NCBI GenBank assembly: GCA_023393235.1
Contig: JAEWMH010000055.1
Coordinates: forward strand, 1-64,000
DNA length: 64,000 nucleotides
Direction of reading: 5' to 3'
Origin: Bacillota bacterium
GTDB taxonomy: Bacteria; Bacillota; Bacilli; Paenibacillales; NBRC-103111
The notes under the pieces were generated by a model. It did not search any database, was not told the origin of the DNA, and saw only the letters and a list, made by a program, of their open reading frames with translations. The translations under genes were made by a program, and so were the position numbers. This document shows, piece after piece, positions 1 to 8,384 of this stretch; the stretch's first letter is position 1; every line of letters begins with the position of its first letter.

Positions 1-115
1 TGGATAACGCGCCATCCTTCTACATTAGGAGTTTTTTTCAGGTTTGACCAGGTGACGATGTTCAAATTAACCCATATTTAGGAATATTGGATAATTCCAT
101 GTTAGGTTTGACGCA

Positions 116-141
116 TCGCTAGTGCTCCCGTGTCCGTTAGC
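116..141 (-). repeat. Solitary unit of the 50-bp-spaced inverted repeat family
   Basis: The stretch from cgctagtgctcccg to gtccgttag resembles the inverted unit found in the tetrad arrays at 3.5, 7.0 and 15.9 kb (shape: CTA/ATAGC, about ten variable bases, then TCCGTTAG). No partner is visible here. An array continuing to the left of the window would put partners upstream, so this could be the right-hand end of a tetrad cut by the window edge or a lone copy. Confidence 0.4.
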
Positions 142-165
142 ACCCCAATCCCTCTCCCGAAAACC

Positions 166-195
166 ACAAAGAGACAGGTTTCCCTGTCTCTTTGT
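166..195. terminator. Hairpin downstream of adhE, probable bidirectional terminator
   Basis: A 13-bp perfect stem (166-178 with 183-195) closes on a 4-nt loop. A T-rich stretch follows on the plus side (200-212), and a short T run (ggtttt) follows on the minus side. It lies about 80 bp beyond the adhE stop codon. Confidence 0.6.
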
Positions 196-220
196 TGTGC
201 TTTTATGCTTTTCGGGGGCT

Positions 221-271
221 CCCCCAAAAGTAATCGGACTATGCTGCGAAGCTTCCCTTCACTTTTGGGGG
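221..271 (-). terminator. Long inverted repeat just after adhE
   Basis: An 11-bp perfect inverted repeat (221-231 and 261-271, CCCCCAAAAGT/ACTTTTGGGGG) surrounds a 29-nt loop and starts 8 bp past the adhE stop codon. There is no clear U-run, so it may act as an mRNA 3' stabiliser or work with the hairpin at 166-195. Confidence 0.4.
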
Positions 272-278
272 ACATTGA

Positions 279-2882
279 TTACTCCTTGCCGTAGAAAGCC
301 TTGCGGTAGATGTCGGCCAGTTCGATAACCAGCGGCATTCTCGGGTTAGCTGTGGTGCATTGGTCTTCGAAGGCGCGGTCGGCCAGGTAGTCAACCTTGG
401 CTTCGAATTCCTTGGCATCAATACCGGCTTCCTGGAAGGTTGCAGGCAGGTTCAGCTTCTTGTTCAGGTCTTGGATAGCCTTGATCAGGCTGTCGATAGC
501 TTGCTCAGTGGTTGCAGCAGGCAGACCCAGAACACGCGCGATTTCGGCATAGCGTTGGTCGGCGATGAAGTGGTCATATTTCGGGAACGAAGCGAACTTC
601 GTCGGTTTGGTTGCATTGTAGCGGATGACATACGGCATCAGGATGGCGTTGGTCCGTCCGTGCGGCGTATGGAATTCAGCGCCCCATTTGTGGGCCAAGC
701 TGTGGTTGATACCCAGGAAGGCATTGGAGAAGGCCATACCTGCGATGGTGGATGCATTATGCATTCTTTCGCGGGCAACCGGATCGCCGGCATAGGATTT
801 CTCGATGTTTTCGAATACCAGCTGGATAGCCTTCATAGCCAAACCATCGGTGTAATCGTTAGCCATGATGGACACATACGCTTCGATGGCGTGGGTCAGA
901 ACGTCCATACCAGTGTCGGCAACCAGGCCCTTCGGCAGTGTCAGCACGTATTCCGGGTCGATGATGGCAACGTCCGGAGTCAGCTCATAGTCAGCCAGCG
1001 GATACTTGGTGTTGCCTGCGTTCTTGTCGGTGATAACCGCGAAGGAGGTTACCTCGGAACCGGTACCCGAAGTAGTCGGGATGGCCACAAACTTGGCCTT
1101 TTTGCCCAGACGGGGGTACTTGTAGATCCGCTTGCGGATATCCATGAACTTTTGCTTGATAGCAGAGAAGTCGGTGTCCGGATATTCGAAGAACAGCCAC
1201 ATTGCCTTAGCAGCGTCCATTGCAGAGCCGCCGCCCAGTGCGATAATGCAGTCCGGCTGGAAGCGTTCCATCATAGCTCGGCCGCGTTCTACAGTTTCTA
1301 CGGAAGGATCGGGCTCAACCTCAGAGAACACTTCCACATAAACCGGGTTTTGACGCTTGCGCAGGTAGTACTCGATCTTCTCTACATAACCGAATTTCAC
1401 CATCATCGGGTCGGTAATGATCGCGATGCGGGAAATGTCCGGCATCTTGGACAGGTATTGAGTTGCACCCTTTTCGAAGTAGATCTTCGGCGGTACCTTA
1501 AACCATTGCATATTCACAGTACGGTACGCCACCCTTTTCACATTGATTAGGTTAACTGCAGTTACGTTGGAGGAGGTCGAGTTTCCGCCGTAGGAGCCGC
1601 AGCCCAGAGTCAAGGAAGGCAGGTTGGTGTTGTAAATGTCGCCGATAGCGCCGTGTGTGGAAGGCGAGTTGACGATAACACGGCCGGTTTGCAGACGGTT
1701 AGCGAAAGCAGTGATCACGTCTTGGTCATTGGAATGGATCGCGGAGCTGTGGCCCATGCCGCCGAATGCAACCACTTCAGCCGCGCGTTCGATGCCTTGC
1801 TCTGCAGTCTTAACCTTGTAGCAAGCCAGGATCGGGGACAGCTTCTCAGCGGACAGCGGGAACTTTGTGCCTACGCCGCTGATCTCGGCGATCAGGATCT
1901 TGGTGTTGGCAGGAACCTTCAGGCCAGCCATTTCGGCAATCTTCACAGCGGATTGGCCAACGATAACCGGGTTAACGGCACATTTCTCAAGGTTGATGGC
2001 CAGCTTGGTCAGCTGCTCGATTTCTTGCGGGTTCAGGAAGTAGCAGCCTTGGTCGGCGAAGCACTTCTTGGTTACTTCATAAATCGGCTCTTCGATGATG
2101 ACCGCTTGCTCGGAAGCGCAAATCATGCCGTTGTCGAAGGATTTGGACAGGATAATATCATTCACTGCTTGCGCAATGTTTGCTGTTTTCTCGATGAATG
2201 CGGGCACGTTGCCTGCGCCTACGCCCAGAGCCGGTTTGCCTGTGCTGTAAGCCGCCTTAACCATGCCAGGACCGCCGGTAGCCAGGATCAGGGACACACC
2301 CGGGTGGTTCATCAGCAGGTTGGTAGCTTCAATGGAAGGAGCTTCGATCCATTGAATCGCGTGCTGCGGAGCGCCGTTAGCCACTGCTGCATCCAGAAGC
2401 ACCTTAGCCGCTGCGGAGGAACATTTTTGAGCGGAGGGATGGAAGGCAAAGATAATCGGGTTCCGGGTTTTGGCAGAGATAATGGATTTAAACATGGCAG
2501 TCGAAGTAGGGTTGGTTACGGGAGTTACACCTGCAACAACACCTACAGGCTCAGCAACCTTCTTGAAGTTTTCGTACGGGTTCTCTTCAATAACACCGAC
2601 GGTTTTTTCGTACTTGATGCTGTGATAGATATATTCCGTTGCAAAGATGTTCTTGGTGATCTTGTCTTCGTACACGCCGCGGCCGGTTTCTTCTACAGCC
2701 AGCTTAGCCAGGTACATATGCTTGTCAAGTCCGGCAAGAGCCATTTCTTGGACGATCTTGTCGATTTGCGCCTGATCCAGCTTCATGTACTCCTGATAGG
2801 CTTGCTTTGCGCGGGAAACCAAAAGATCCACTTGTTCTTGAACTGACATCTGCTCTTTTAACTTGGTTTCTTTAACTGCCAT
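279..2882 (-). CDS. adhE: Bifunctional acetaldehyde-CoA/alcohol dehydrogenase AdhE
   Basis: The 867-residue product matches the usual ~870-890 residue AdhE. It reduces acetyl-CoA to acetaldehyde and then to ethanol, regenerating NAD+ in fermentation. Residues ~15-440 are the CoA-acylating aldehyde dehydrogenase half, with the catalytic Cys near residue 255 in NGMICASEQ. Residues ~460-867 are the iron-dependent alcohol dehydrogenase half, with the GGGSAMDAAK nucleotide loop and the His-rich metal site INHSLAHKWG plus FHTPHGRTN. AGGAGG lies 10 bp before the ATG at 2882. A ~170-nt leader with tandem Rex-type operators and a cre-like site suggests redox and carbon control. It is monocistronic, with hairpins following the stop codon. 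Confidence 0.97.
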   Translation of the reverse strand: MAVKETKLKEQMSVQEQVDLLVSRAKQAYQEYMKLDQAQIDKIVQEMALAGLDKHMYLAKLAVEETGRGVYEDKITKNIFATEYIYHSIKYEKTVGVIEENPYENFKKVAEPVGVVAGVTPVTNPTSTAMFKSIISAKTRNPIIFAFHPSAQKCSSAAAKVLLDAAVANGAPQHAIQWIEAPSIEATNLLMNHPGVSLILATGGPGMVKAAYSTGKPALGVGAGNVPAFIEKTANIAQAVNDIILSKSFDNGMICASEQAVIIEEPIYEVTKKCFADQGCYFLNPQEIEQLTKLAINLEKCAVNPVIVGQSAVKIAEMAGLKVPANTKILIAEISGVGTKFPLSAEKLSPILACYKVKTAEQGIERAAEVVAFGGMGHSSAIHSNDQDVITAFANRLQTGRVIVNSPSTHGAIGDIYNTNLPSLTLGCGSYGGNSTSSNVTAVNLINVKRVAYRTVNMQWFKVPPKIYFEKGATQYLSKMPDISRIAIITDPMMVKFGYVEKIEYYLRKRQNPVYVEVFSEVEPDPSVETVERGRAMMERFQPDCIIALGGGSAMDAAKAMWLFFEYPDTDFSAIKQKFMDIRKRIYKYPRLGKKAKFVAIPTTSGTGSEVTSFAVITDKNAGNTKYPLADYELTPDVAIIDPEYVLTLPKGLVADTGMDVLTHAIEAYVSIMANDYTDGLAMKAIQLVFENIEKSYAGDPVARERMHNASTIAGMAFSNAFLGINHSLAHKWGAEFHTPHGRTNAILMPYVIRYNATKPTKFASFPKYDHFIADQRYAEIARVLGLPAATTEQAIDSLIKAIQDLNKKLNLPATFQEAGIDAKEFEAKVDYLADRAFEDQCTTANPRMPLVIELADIYRKAFYGKE

Positions 2883-2938
2883 GTTAATCTCCGCCTCCTA
2901 GAGCTATATTCTGGGTTATGTCGAATGCTTCACGTTAG

Positions 2939-2962
2939 TATGATACTTATCACAGTATCATA
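2939..2962. promoter_or_regulatory. Inverted repeat in the adhE leader
   Basis: A perfect 9-bp inverted repeat, TATGATACT and AGTATCATA, is separated by TATCAC. It lies about 60 bp upstream of the adhE start codon, between the Rex-type sites and the ribosome site. It could be an operator for a second regulator or an RNA hairpin. The sequence alone does not decide. Confidence 0.45.
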
Positions 2963-3002
2963 TTGTACTGGTAATAACTAGTGTGAAGTTTGGTACGATT
3001 TT

Positions 3003-3043
3003 ACGTGAATAATTTCACAACTTTTACGTGAATAATTTCACAA
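3003..3043. promoter_or_regulatory. Two tandem Rex-type operators upstream of adhE
   Basis: Two identical 18-bp sites (3003-3020 and 3026-3043) read TTGTGAAATTATTCACGT on the coding strand, close to the Firmicute Rex consensus TTGTGAAA(n)4TTCACAA. They are embedded in a 23-bp exact direct repeat, so the centres are about two helical turns apart. Rex is the NADH/NAD+-sensing repressor that classically controls adhE. The sites fall just downstream of the candidate -10 at 3060-3065, a position that would block initiation or early elongation. Confidence 0.75.
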
Positions 3044-3059
3044 CCCTTTAATGATTCTG

Positions 3060-3088
3060 ATTATAGCTAAACTTTTTGTATTCGTAAA
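3060..3088 (-). promoter_or_regulatory. Candidate sigma-A promoter of adhE
   Basis: On the minus strand a perfect TATAAT -10 (3060-3065) follows a TTTACG -35 (3083-3088) with 17-bp spacing. Predicted initiation near 3053 lies immediately upstream of the tandem Rex-type sites. Confidence 0.5.
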
Positions 3089-3093
3089 GAGTA

Positions 3094-3107
3094 TACAAAC
3101 GCTTACA
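3094..3107. promoter_or_regulatory. cre-like site upstream of the adhE promoter
   Basis: TACAAACGCTTACA matches the CcpA cre consensus TGWNANCGNTNWCA except at positions 2 and 3. It sits just upstream of the candidate -35 box, so carbon catabolite input to adhE is plausible but unproven. Confidence 0.35.
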
Positions 3108-3478
3108 TTAAAAAGATTTTATTTTGACAATTGATTGCGTTTTCATTCTTTATTTTCACGTGAAACTTTGTCCGAAATGTGACGCAGCGCGTGAATTCTT
3201 GACTATTTTGTGATCTTCGCTCCGAACGTTCGGATTTGAGTTGAATTTATGTCTAAATGTTGCAGAAAAGTCTCCTGAGTTGAGCGGATTTGAAATTAAT
3301 GGAAATGGTACTAGCGCATGGATTTTGCAGTGCTGGGACAGGTTGTTTGCTCCTTTATGTTCCTTATCGCCTTCCCTCAGGTGCCGCAGGGGTGGAATGG
3401 CGGTGGATGTAATGATGAAATTATAGAAGAACATCGGTGGGTGTCGTGAGGAACCAGGTGCTCAACAGTTAGCTTGTT

Positions 3479-3660
3479 GCTAACGGACTGAGGCTCCCCT
3501 ATTTCTACTTTTTTCGCGCTTTTGCAAATTTCACGGACACAGCAGGCGTTATTATGCCCGCATCATCTGCAAAACTCTCTTTTTGCGCCGAATAACGGAT
3601 TCACGGTCCTTTGGATCTGGAAAACACTCGTTTTGTGGAAAATAACGGATCGTCGGTCCG
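3479..3660. repeat. Tetrad repeat array T2 (two forward, two inverted units, 50-bp period)
   Basis: The GGAC cores of the forward units lie at 3485 and 3535. The GTCC cores of the inverted units lie at 3606 and 3656. Both spacings are exactly 50 bp. The forward units run from CGGAC to TATT or GTTATT, and the inverted units from AATAACGG to GGTCC. The rest of the 2883-3776 interval holds the adhE control region, a terminator at 3708-3754 and about 370 bp (3108-3478) with no credible gene. Confidence 0.85.
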
Positions 3661-3707
3661 CAAGGCAAATGCCGCCCCTCCCGGTTACCTGCTGCCACCA
3701 GCTAAAT

Positions 3708-3754
3708 AAAAGCTCCAGCCGCCTTTATAATAAGGCAAGCTGGAGCTTTTTTTT
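3708..3754. terminator. Strong intrinsic terminator after the oxidase operon
   Basis: AAAAGCTCCAGC (3708-3719) pairs with GCTGGAGCTTTT (3739-3750). An inner GCC/GGC pair extends the stem, and T-rich tails follow in both directions (TTTTTTTT on plus, TTTTATTT on minus). It ends the minus-strand oxidase operon and would also stop plus-strand transcription. Confidence 0.85.
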
Positions 3755-3776
3755 CAACGGGATGGATCCGTCACTA

Positions 3777-5432
3777 TTACCAAGTCACCACCGGCGGTGA
3801 ACCCGGCACCGGATTGACCACCATATCCATAACAGGAACTGCATAGGCCACCAGGATCAACGCCACCACCACGGCCATCCATACGCCCCACCGCTCAAAC
3901 AGCCTGGGTGCAGGCGCGGCTCCCTCCGCAGGTTCCGCCACGGGGAATTCCGTGCTTCCGCTTGGCTCCCTAAGCAGCCGGACCACATTGACCATCATCA
4001 GCAGCACACCTGCGAATAGAATGGTGCCGCCCACCGCCATTGCTACATAATAAGGCATCCAAAGGACACTGTCCGGATGATCCCCGTAAGTGGTATACGC
4101 TGTGCGGCGGGGAGAACCCAGAAGACCCACCGTGTGCATGGAGCCGGACATAAACACCATACCCACCAGCCATAGTACGGTCTGGATCAAACCCAGCCGG
4201 TGCATACCCGGAGTGAGCGTCTTCCCCAGAATAGAAGGGATCAGCCAATAGGTGATGCCGAAAAAGGTCAAGGCGACTGTTGTGGCCACCGTCAGGTGCA
4301 AATGTCCCGTCACCCACAGCGTGTTATGAACCACCGCGTTCATCTGGTTGGAGGCATTAATGATGCCGCCTGCACCCGCAGGGATAAAGGCCAGCATGCC
4401 CATAAACGGAGCGAAAAACCGGATATCCCGCCAAGGCATGAGCCGGAGCCAACCGAACAGCCCTCTAGCCCCCAGCTCCCTGCCGCGCAGCTCAAACACT
4501 GCAAAGGCGGAAAAGGCGGTGGTCAGGGTAGGAATGATGACCATAAAGGTGAGTACCACCTGAATGTACTTCCAGATGCTTGGAATGCCCGGCTCCATCA
4601 GCTGATGGTGAAAGCCTACCGGGACAGAGAATACAAGGAACAGCAAAAAGGAAAGCCGGGCCAGCGCATCGCTAAAAATTCGTCCGCCGATCACCTTGGG
4701 GATGACCGTGTACCAGCAGATATAAGCGGGTAACAGCCAAAAATAAACCAGCGGATGGCCGAAATACCAGAAGAGCGTCCGGGACAGCATCACATGGACC
4801 CGGTCCACCCAGCCGAAGGACCAGGGGATCAGCAAAGCGATAACCTCGAAGGCGACACCCAGCGTCGCCACCATCCACAAGGCCATGGTAACCGCAGACA
4901 TAAACACAAAGAGAGGCGTAATCCCGCCGGGATTCCGGCGTTTCCAAACCCGCAGGCAATAAAACACACCAAAAGCCGGCATCCAGCTTCCGGCTACAAG
5001 CAGCACCAGGGCAATATAGAACCAAGGGGATGCCTGCATCGGCGCATAAAAGGTATAGAGCACTGTCGCTTGATCCAGCAGGATCAGCACCGTGCCAAGA
5101 ACGGTTCCCGCCGTCATCAGGCCAAACCCCGTCCAGGCCAGCCGCCGCGCCGCGGAGGGCAGAACCCCGCCCAAGGCCTTCGAGCAGCCCGCCAGCAGAA
5201 ACCCGATAATGAAGTAAGTGGTGAAAATAAGCGCCATCAGCACACCATGTGCCGTCAGCAGCTGGTAATAGCTCATGCCAAAGAGCAGCGCCAGGTTCAT
5301 ACCCCGGGCCATGCCCTGGAGAAGCCCGGCGAGGCCGCCGATCAGAAGGGCCGTAAAGGCGGTCAGTACAAACGCAAGGACAACGGCTGCATCCCTGCGG
5401 TCAATCGATCCTTTGTGGACGGTGGAACTCAC
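3777..5432 (-). CDS. cbaA: ba3-type cytochrome oxidase subunit I
   Basis: The 551-residue protein is the catalytic core of a heme-copper terminal oxidase that reduces O2 and pumps protons. About 13 membrane helices are visible. Ligands can be read directly: His62 (low-spin heme), His226 with Tyr230 in GHPLVY (CuB and the cross-linked Tyr), His275-His276 (CuB), and His377 and His379 in TGHLHL (high- and low-spin heme). The short form, the degenerate K-channel region and the partner genes point to the B (ba3) class rather than the A1 caa3 type. It is the third gene of an operon, starting 17 bp after the subunit II stop. Confidence 0.92.
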   Translation of the reverse strand: MSSTVHKGSIDRRDAAVVLAFVLTAFTALLIGGLAGLLQGMARGMNLALLFGMSYYQLLTAHGVLMALIFTTYFIIGFLLAGCSKALGGVLPSAARRLAWTGFGLMTAGTVLGTVLILLDQATVLYTFYAPMQASPWFYIALVLLVAGSWMPAFGVFYCLRVWKRRNPGGITPLFVFMSAVTMALWMVATLGVAFEVIALLIPWSFGWVDRVHVMLSRTLFWYFGHPLVYFWLLPAYICWYTVIPKVIGGRIFSDALARLSFLLFLVFSVPVGFHHQLMEPGIPSIWKYIQVVLTFMVIIPTLTTAFSAFAVFELRGRELGARGLFGWLRLMPWRDIRFFAPFMGMLAFIPAGAGGIINASNQMNAVVHNTLWVTGHLHLTVATTVALTFFGITYWLIPSILGKTLTPGMHRLGLIQTVLWLVGMVFMSGSMHTVGLLGSPRRTAYTTYGDHPDSVLWMPYYVAMAVGGTILFAGVLLMMVNVVRLLREPSGSTEFPVAEPAEGAAPAPRLFERWGVWMAVVVALILVAYAVPVMDMVVNPVPGSPPVVTW

Positions 5433-5449
5433 GCCGGCAGCACCCCCAT

Positions 5450-5923
5450 TTATTTCACCACAATCCGGGTGGCCATCTGTTCATGGCTGATCCCGCAATA
5501 TTCATTGCACAACACCAGGTGTTCCCCCGGTTTGTCGAAGGTATAGGTCATGTGGTTGATTTCACCGGGAACTGCCATCAGATTCACCGTAGTTCGGGGG
5601 ATGGCAAAGCCGTGCACCGCATCCTGGCTGGTGATATAAAAATGGACCCGGGCGCCCCGGGGCACCTCCATATCCGCCGGGCTGAAGCCGAAGGCAAAAG
5701 CCAGAATATAGGCATTGTACTCATTCTCCCCAATCTGAACCAGCCCCGGCTTGTCAAAAGGGGGCTCCGAGCTGACCGTTACCGGGTCCACAGCGTGGGT
5801 TCCATGGCTTCCGGGCGGCTCCATCCCCATGGCAAAGGCACCGATGCCCAGCACCGCCAGAAAAACGGCCAGCATGGCAATGCCAAAGGTTAACCAGATT
5901 TTCTCCAGACGGTGGATGGGCAT
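5450..5923 (-). CDS. cbaB: ba3-type cytochrome oxidase subunit II (CuA)
   Basis: The 157-residue protein has one N-terminal membrane helix (~10-33) and a periplasm-facing cupredoxin domain. The CuA ligands are complete: His104, Cys139, Glu141, Cys143, His147 and Met150 (CNEYCGISHEQM). It accepts electrons from a cytochrome c and passes them to subunit I. Only one helix precedes the cupredoxin, as in ba3/B-type subunit II, and there is no fused cytochrome c domain. The start is supported by AGAAGGGAG upstream of the ATG. Confidence 0.93.
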   Translation of the reverse strand: MPIHRLEKIWLTFGIAMLAVFLAVLGIGAFAMGMEPPGSHGTHAVDPVTVSSEPPFDKPGLVQIGENEYNAYILAFAFGFSPADMEVPRGARVHFYITSQDAVHGFAIPRTTVNLMAVPGEINHMTYTFDKPGEHLVLCNEYCGISHEQMATRIVVK

Positions 5924-5976
5924 CTATAAGCTCCCTTCTTCTGCACGGCAGGCGGGCTACGGCAAGAAGGGCCGCG

Positions 5977-6141
5977 TCACCCGTTCCGCGATAAAAACAA
6001 TATAAAAACCAATAGCCATGTAAGGGCCAAAAATCCTCCCAGCAGCATGACCGAAACGAAGGTTCCCTTCAGGGAAACCTCCTTGCGGTTGTTGTCTGCA
6101 GCCTGACCGGGCTTGTGTTCGGGGTGTTCGGAATCCGTCAT
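5977..6141 (-). CDS. Cytochrome oxidase subunit IIa family small membrane protein
   Basis: This is a 54-residue single-helix protein (hydrophobic ~28-51) with a polar N-terminus, located directly before subunit II as in other ba3 operons. It fits the COX IIa family, which supplies the helix missing from the one-helix subunit II. The ATG at 6141 was chosen over the upstream ATG at 6180 because GGGAGGAGG sits 6 bp before it, while the upstream ATG lacks any ribosome site. Confidence 0.75.
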   Translation of the reverse strand: MTDSEHPEHKPGQAADNNRKEVSLKGTFVSVMLLGGFLALTWLLVFILFLSRNG

Positions 6142-6225
6142 GGGCTGCCTCCTCCCGGATGCGAAATAATCATCATTCAACCATGCTTGGCCGATTTACA
6201 GCTATGAAGTCCATCACAGACGCCG

Positions 6226-6855
6226 CTATTTCCGCCGGCCTGCATTGTGAAAGAACGGCGCCGAGCCGCTTTTGGCCAGCCGCCGGATCAGTTCCTTCCG
6301 GTCCACCAGGCGCAGTCCGTAGTCAGCCGCCGCCTTCCGTGCCCGGTCCGTAAAGCTGGTGTTGGCCAAACACCACAGCTCGGCCTCTCCCAAGGGATGA
6401 GGCGATTCGTTCAGGGTGTTCGCCGCTATGGCCACATACTCGCCGGTCAGCCGCCGCCGGGCGGTATGCAGAATCACCTGCAGACAGGTGCCCGCCTTTT
6501 CCAAATAAAGAATTGCTCCCGCGTCTGTGCAACCGCCTACCTGGCTGCTCCACCCTTCTCCCTCGCACACATGGGCTATGTATTCGGCAAAGCCGGTATC
6601 ATCCAGGGCATCCACCCGTTCGATCTGGGAGTTGGCGTATACAATTTCGCCGTGGAGGCGGTAGAGGCGGAAACCGATGTAGATGCTCTGGACCAGAATT
6701 GCTGCGCCCAGAATATAGTTGAACCACGGATCGCCGACACTGGCATCCAGCTGCCGGAAGATGGTCATGTTGGCCACAAGCAGCAGTACACAGCCGGCGG
6801 TCCAGGTAATGGACAGCTCCAGGGACAGCTGCCGCTTTTTGGCGGGACGGGGCAT
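6226..6855 (-). CDS. Two-helix membrane protein with degenerate Mrr-like nuclease domain
   Basis: In this 209-residue protein, residues ~10-65 hold two membrane segments. From ~85 the pattern FAEYIAHVCEGEGW, GG.TDAGAILYLE and QVILHT follows the Mrr-type restriction-endonuclease fold found in many small membrane proteins. In active members the Gln of the last strand is followed by V-x-K or E-x-K. Here the position reads QVILH, without the catalytic Lys, so nuclease activity is doubtful. It lies 84 bp upstream of the oxidase operon, same strand. Role unknown. Confidence 0.55.
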   Translation of the reverse strand: MPRPAKKRQLSLELSITWTAGCVLLLVANMTIFRQLDASVGDPWFNYILGAAILVQSIYIGFRLYRLHGEIVYANSQIERVDALDDTGFAEYIAHVCEGEGWSSQVGGCTDAGAILYLEKAGTCLQVILHTARRRLTGEYVAIAANTLNESPHPLGEAELWCLANTSFTDRARKAAADYGLRLVDRKELIRRLAKSGSAPFFHNAGRRK

Positions 6856-6945
6856 GGGCTGTATCCTCCTTTATTTGAGACGAAAGTTTGCGACACCTCT
6901 ATCGGCCCCGCTTCACCACTTGCGGTGGGCCGGCCAGCCACGAGG

Positions 6946-7135
6946 AAATCTAACGGACGTGAGAGCTCTTATTTCAGCGAAAATACTCCTTCAGAAAATC
7001 TAACGGCGGCCACAGACGCTAATTGGGTAAATCCCCCCGGCGCAAGCCTTATTTTGGGTTAATAGCGTCTCCTGCTTCCGTTAGAAATGGCGGTTCCCCC
7101 GATTTGGGAGAATAGCGTCTCTCACCGCCGTTAGG
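6946..7135. repeat. Tetrad repeat array T1
   Basis: The forward units begin TCTAACGG at 6949 and 6999. The inverted units end CCGTTAG at 7085 and 7135, with ATAGCGTCTC cores at 7062 and 7112. Each pair is spaced exactly 50 bp, and overall length is ~190 bp. The array fills the interval between the ThiY operon end and the small membrane protein gene. No gene is credible between 6856 and 7320. Confidence 0.88.
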
Positions 7136-7273
7136 CGCAAGCACCTGCGGATAAAGCAGATGAAGGACGGGCATCACATTTTCACAAAACCGTCTATCAT
7201 TATAGCATAAACAGCTTGCCGCCTCTCCTGGACTTGCGTCCCGGTTGCGTTCCGGCAATATTGCCTGGGAAAT

Positions 7274-7303
7274 GGAAAAAGCCGGCGAACAGCAGCCGGC
7301 TTC
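7274..7303 (-). terminator. Terminator of the thiamine-precursor operon
   Basis: On the minus strand, AAGCCGGC (7302-7295) pairs with GCCGGCTT (7286-7279), followed by a TTTTT run (7276-7280). It starts 18 bp after the thiY stop codon. Confidence 0.8.
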
Positions 7304-7320
7304 AAAAGAAAATTTCACGG

Positions 7321-8334
7321 TTATTGAAGATTCGTAAAGGAATCCTTGGCCGAAGGGGCTTTTTTGAGCTGCCCGGCATTGTTCAGCCAGTCGATGATCC
7401 TTTGCCAGGAGGCTTCCGTTTGGGAGCCGAAAGCATCCTTGTCCGCATCCATCAGAGGCAGCAGGATATCCAGACTCTTTTTCTCCACCTCGGGGTCCAG
7501 TGGAAAGTCCTTGTTTTGCTGCTCCAGCAGGTTTTTCAGAGATGCCTCGGGATTTTTCACGGTATATTCGTAGCCTTTAGCGGCGGCCTCCCAGAATTTC
7601 TTGTACACCTCGCGGTTTTTCTTCAAGCCATCCTCACTGGACGCCAGCACCAGCTCATAAAAATCCGGAACCCCGTATTTTACCGGATCCAGAGTGCTCA
7701 GTTTCACACCCTCCTTCTCCAGCAGCAGCTTCTCATGGTTGATATAACCGCCGATGATGGCGTCCACCTTCTTGGTGGTCATGGCCGGAATCAGGTCCCA
7801 GCCGATATCGGTATATTTCACCTTGGCCGGATCTCCTCCGTCCGTCTTCACCATGGTGTTCACAATCGCCTCATCCAGAGGAATGGAGGGATAGCCGATG
7901 TTTTTGCCCTCCAGGTCCTTGGGGCGTTTGATGCCGCTTTGCTCCAGGGCGAACAGCTGGTTCAAAGGATGGCGGACAATAGCCGCCAGGGACACTACCG
8001 GGATATCCTCCGCCCGTGAGATGGCGATGACCGTCTGGTAGCTCAGAGCCAGATCGGCCTTGCCTGCGGCCAGCAGCTTCACGGCGTCATCCGTGCCCGC
8101 CGGGGTCTCCAGCTTCACCTTCAGCCCCGCTTCCTTGAAGTAGCCTTCTTTTTCCGCAGCGAACAAAAAGGAATGCACCGCGTTGGGGTACCAGTCCAGC
8201 AGCACGGTCAGCTCTTGCTCCTGCCCGGAGCTGGAGTCGGAGGTTTTGCCGCAGCCAACAGCCGCAAGCGACAGAGTCAGAGCCAGCACCAGCAGCTTGC
8301 CGAGGCGGGCGGTTTTTTTACCGGATAATAGCAT
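7321..8334 (-). CDS. thiY: ABC transporter lipoprotein binding thiamine pyrimidine precursor (ThiY-like)
   Basis: This is a 337-residue NMT1/THI5-like binding protein. A lipoprotein signal is followed by the lipobox LAAVGC with Cys28, then the typical LTVLLDWYPNAVHSF start of the mature fold. In Bacillus the family binds N-formyl-4-amino-5-aminomethyl-2-methylpyrimidine for ThiXYZ. The ATG at 8334 is preferred to the TTG 18 bp upstream because AAGGAG, the likely ribosome site, lies inside that extension. It is the last gene of the operon, 50 bp after thiX. Confidence 0.9.
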   Translation of the reverse strand: MLLSGKKTARLGKLLVLALTLSLAAVGCGKTSDSSSGQEQELTVLLDWYPNAVHSFLFAAEKEGYFKEAGLKVKLETPAGTDDAVKLLAAGKADLALSYQTVIAISRAEDIPVVSLAAIVRHPLNQLFALEQSGIKRPKDLEGKNIGYPSIPLDEAIVNTMVKTDGGDPAKVKYTDIGWDLIPAMTTKKVDAIIGGYINHEKLLLEKEGVKLSTLDPVKYGVPDFYELVLASSEDGLKKNREVYKKFWEAAAKGYEYTVKNPEASLKNLLEQQNKDFPLDPEVEKKSLDILLPLMDADKDAFGSQTEASWQRIIDWLNNAGQLKKAPSAKDSFTNLQ

Positions 8335-8384
8335 GTTTTTCGTCTCCTTCAAAAGTTAATAAACGGCGTCCTGCGCCGAATTCT

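Noticed and set aside
360..2846. Long plus-strand open frames opposite adhE (360-1550, 1653-2846)
   Set aside because: They are antisense frames caused by the codon bias of adhE; no ribosome sites, no recognisable domains.
3156..3434. 92-codon minus frame upstream of adhE
   Set aside because: No ribosome site and no protein-like pattern; it lies in a non-coding control/repeat region.
3777..5432. Subunit I as an A-type caa3 or quinol oxidase
   Set aside because: One-helix subunit II with CuA, the IIa gene and no subunit III/IV genes fit the ba3 class better.
7049..7318. 89-codon minus frame over array T1 and the thi terminator
   Set aside because: It is a translation of repeat units and a terminator hairpin.
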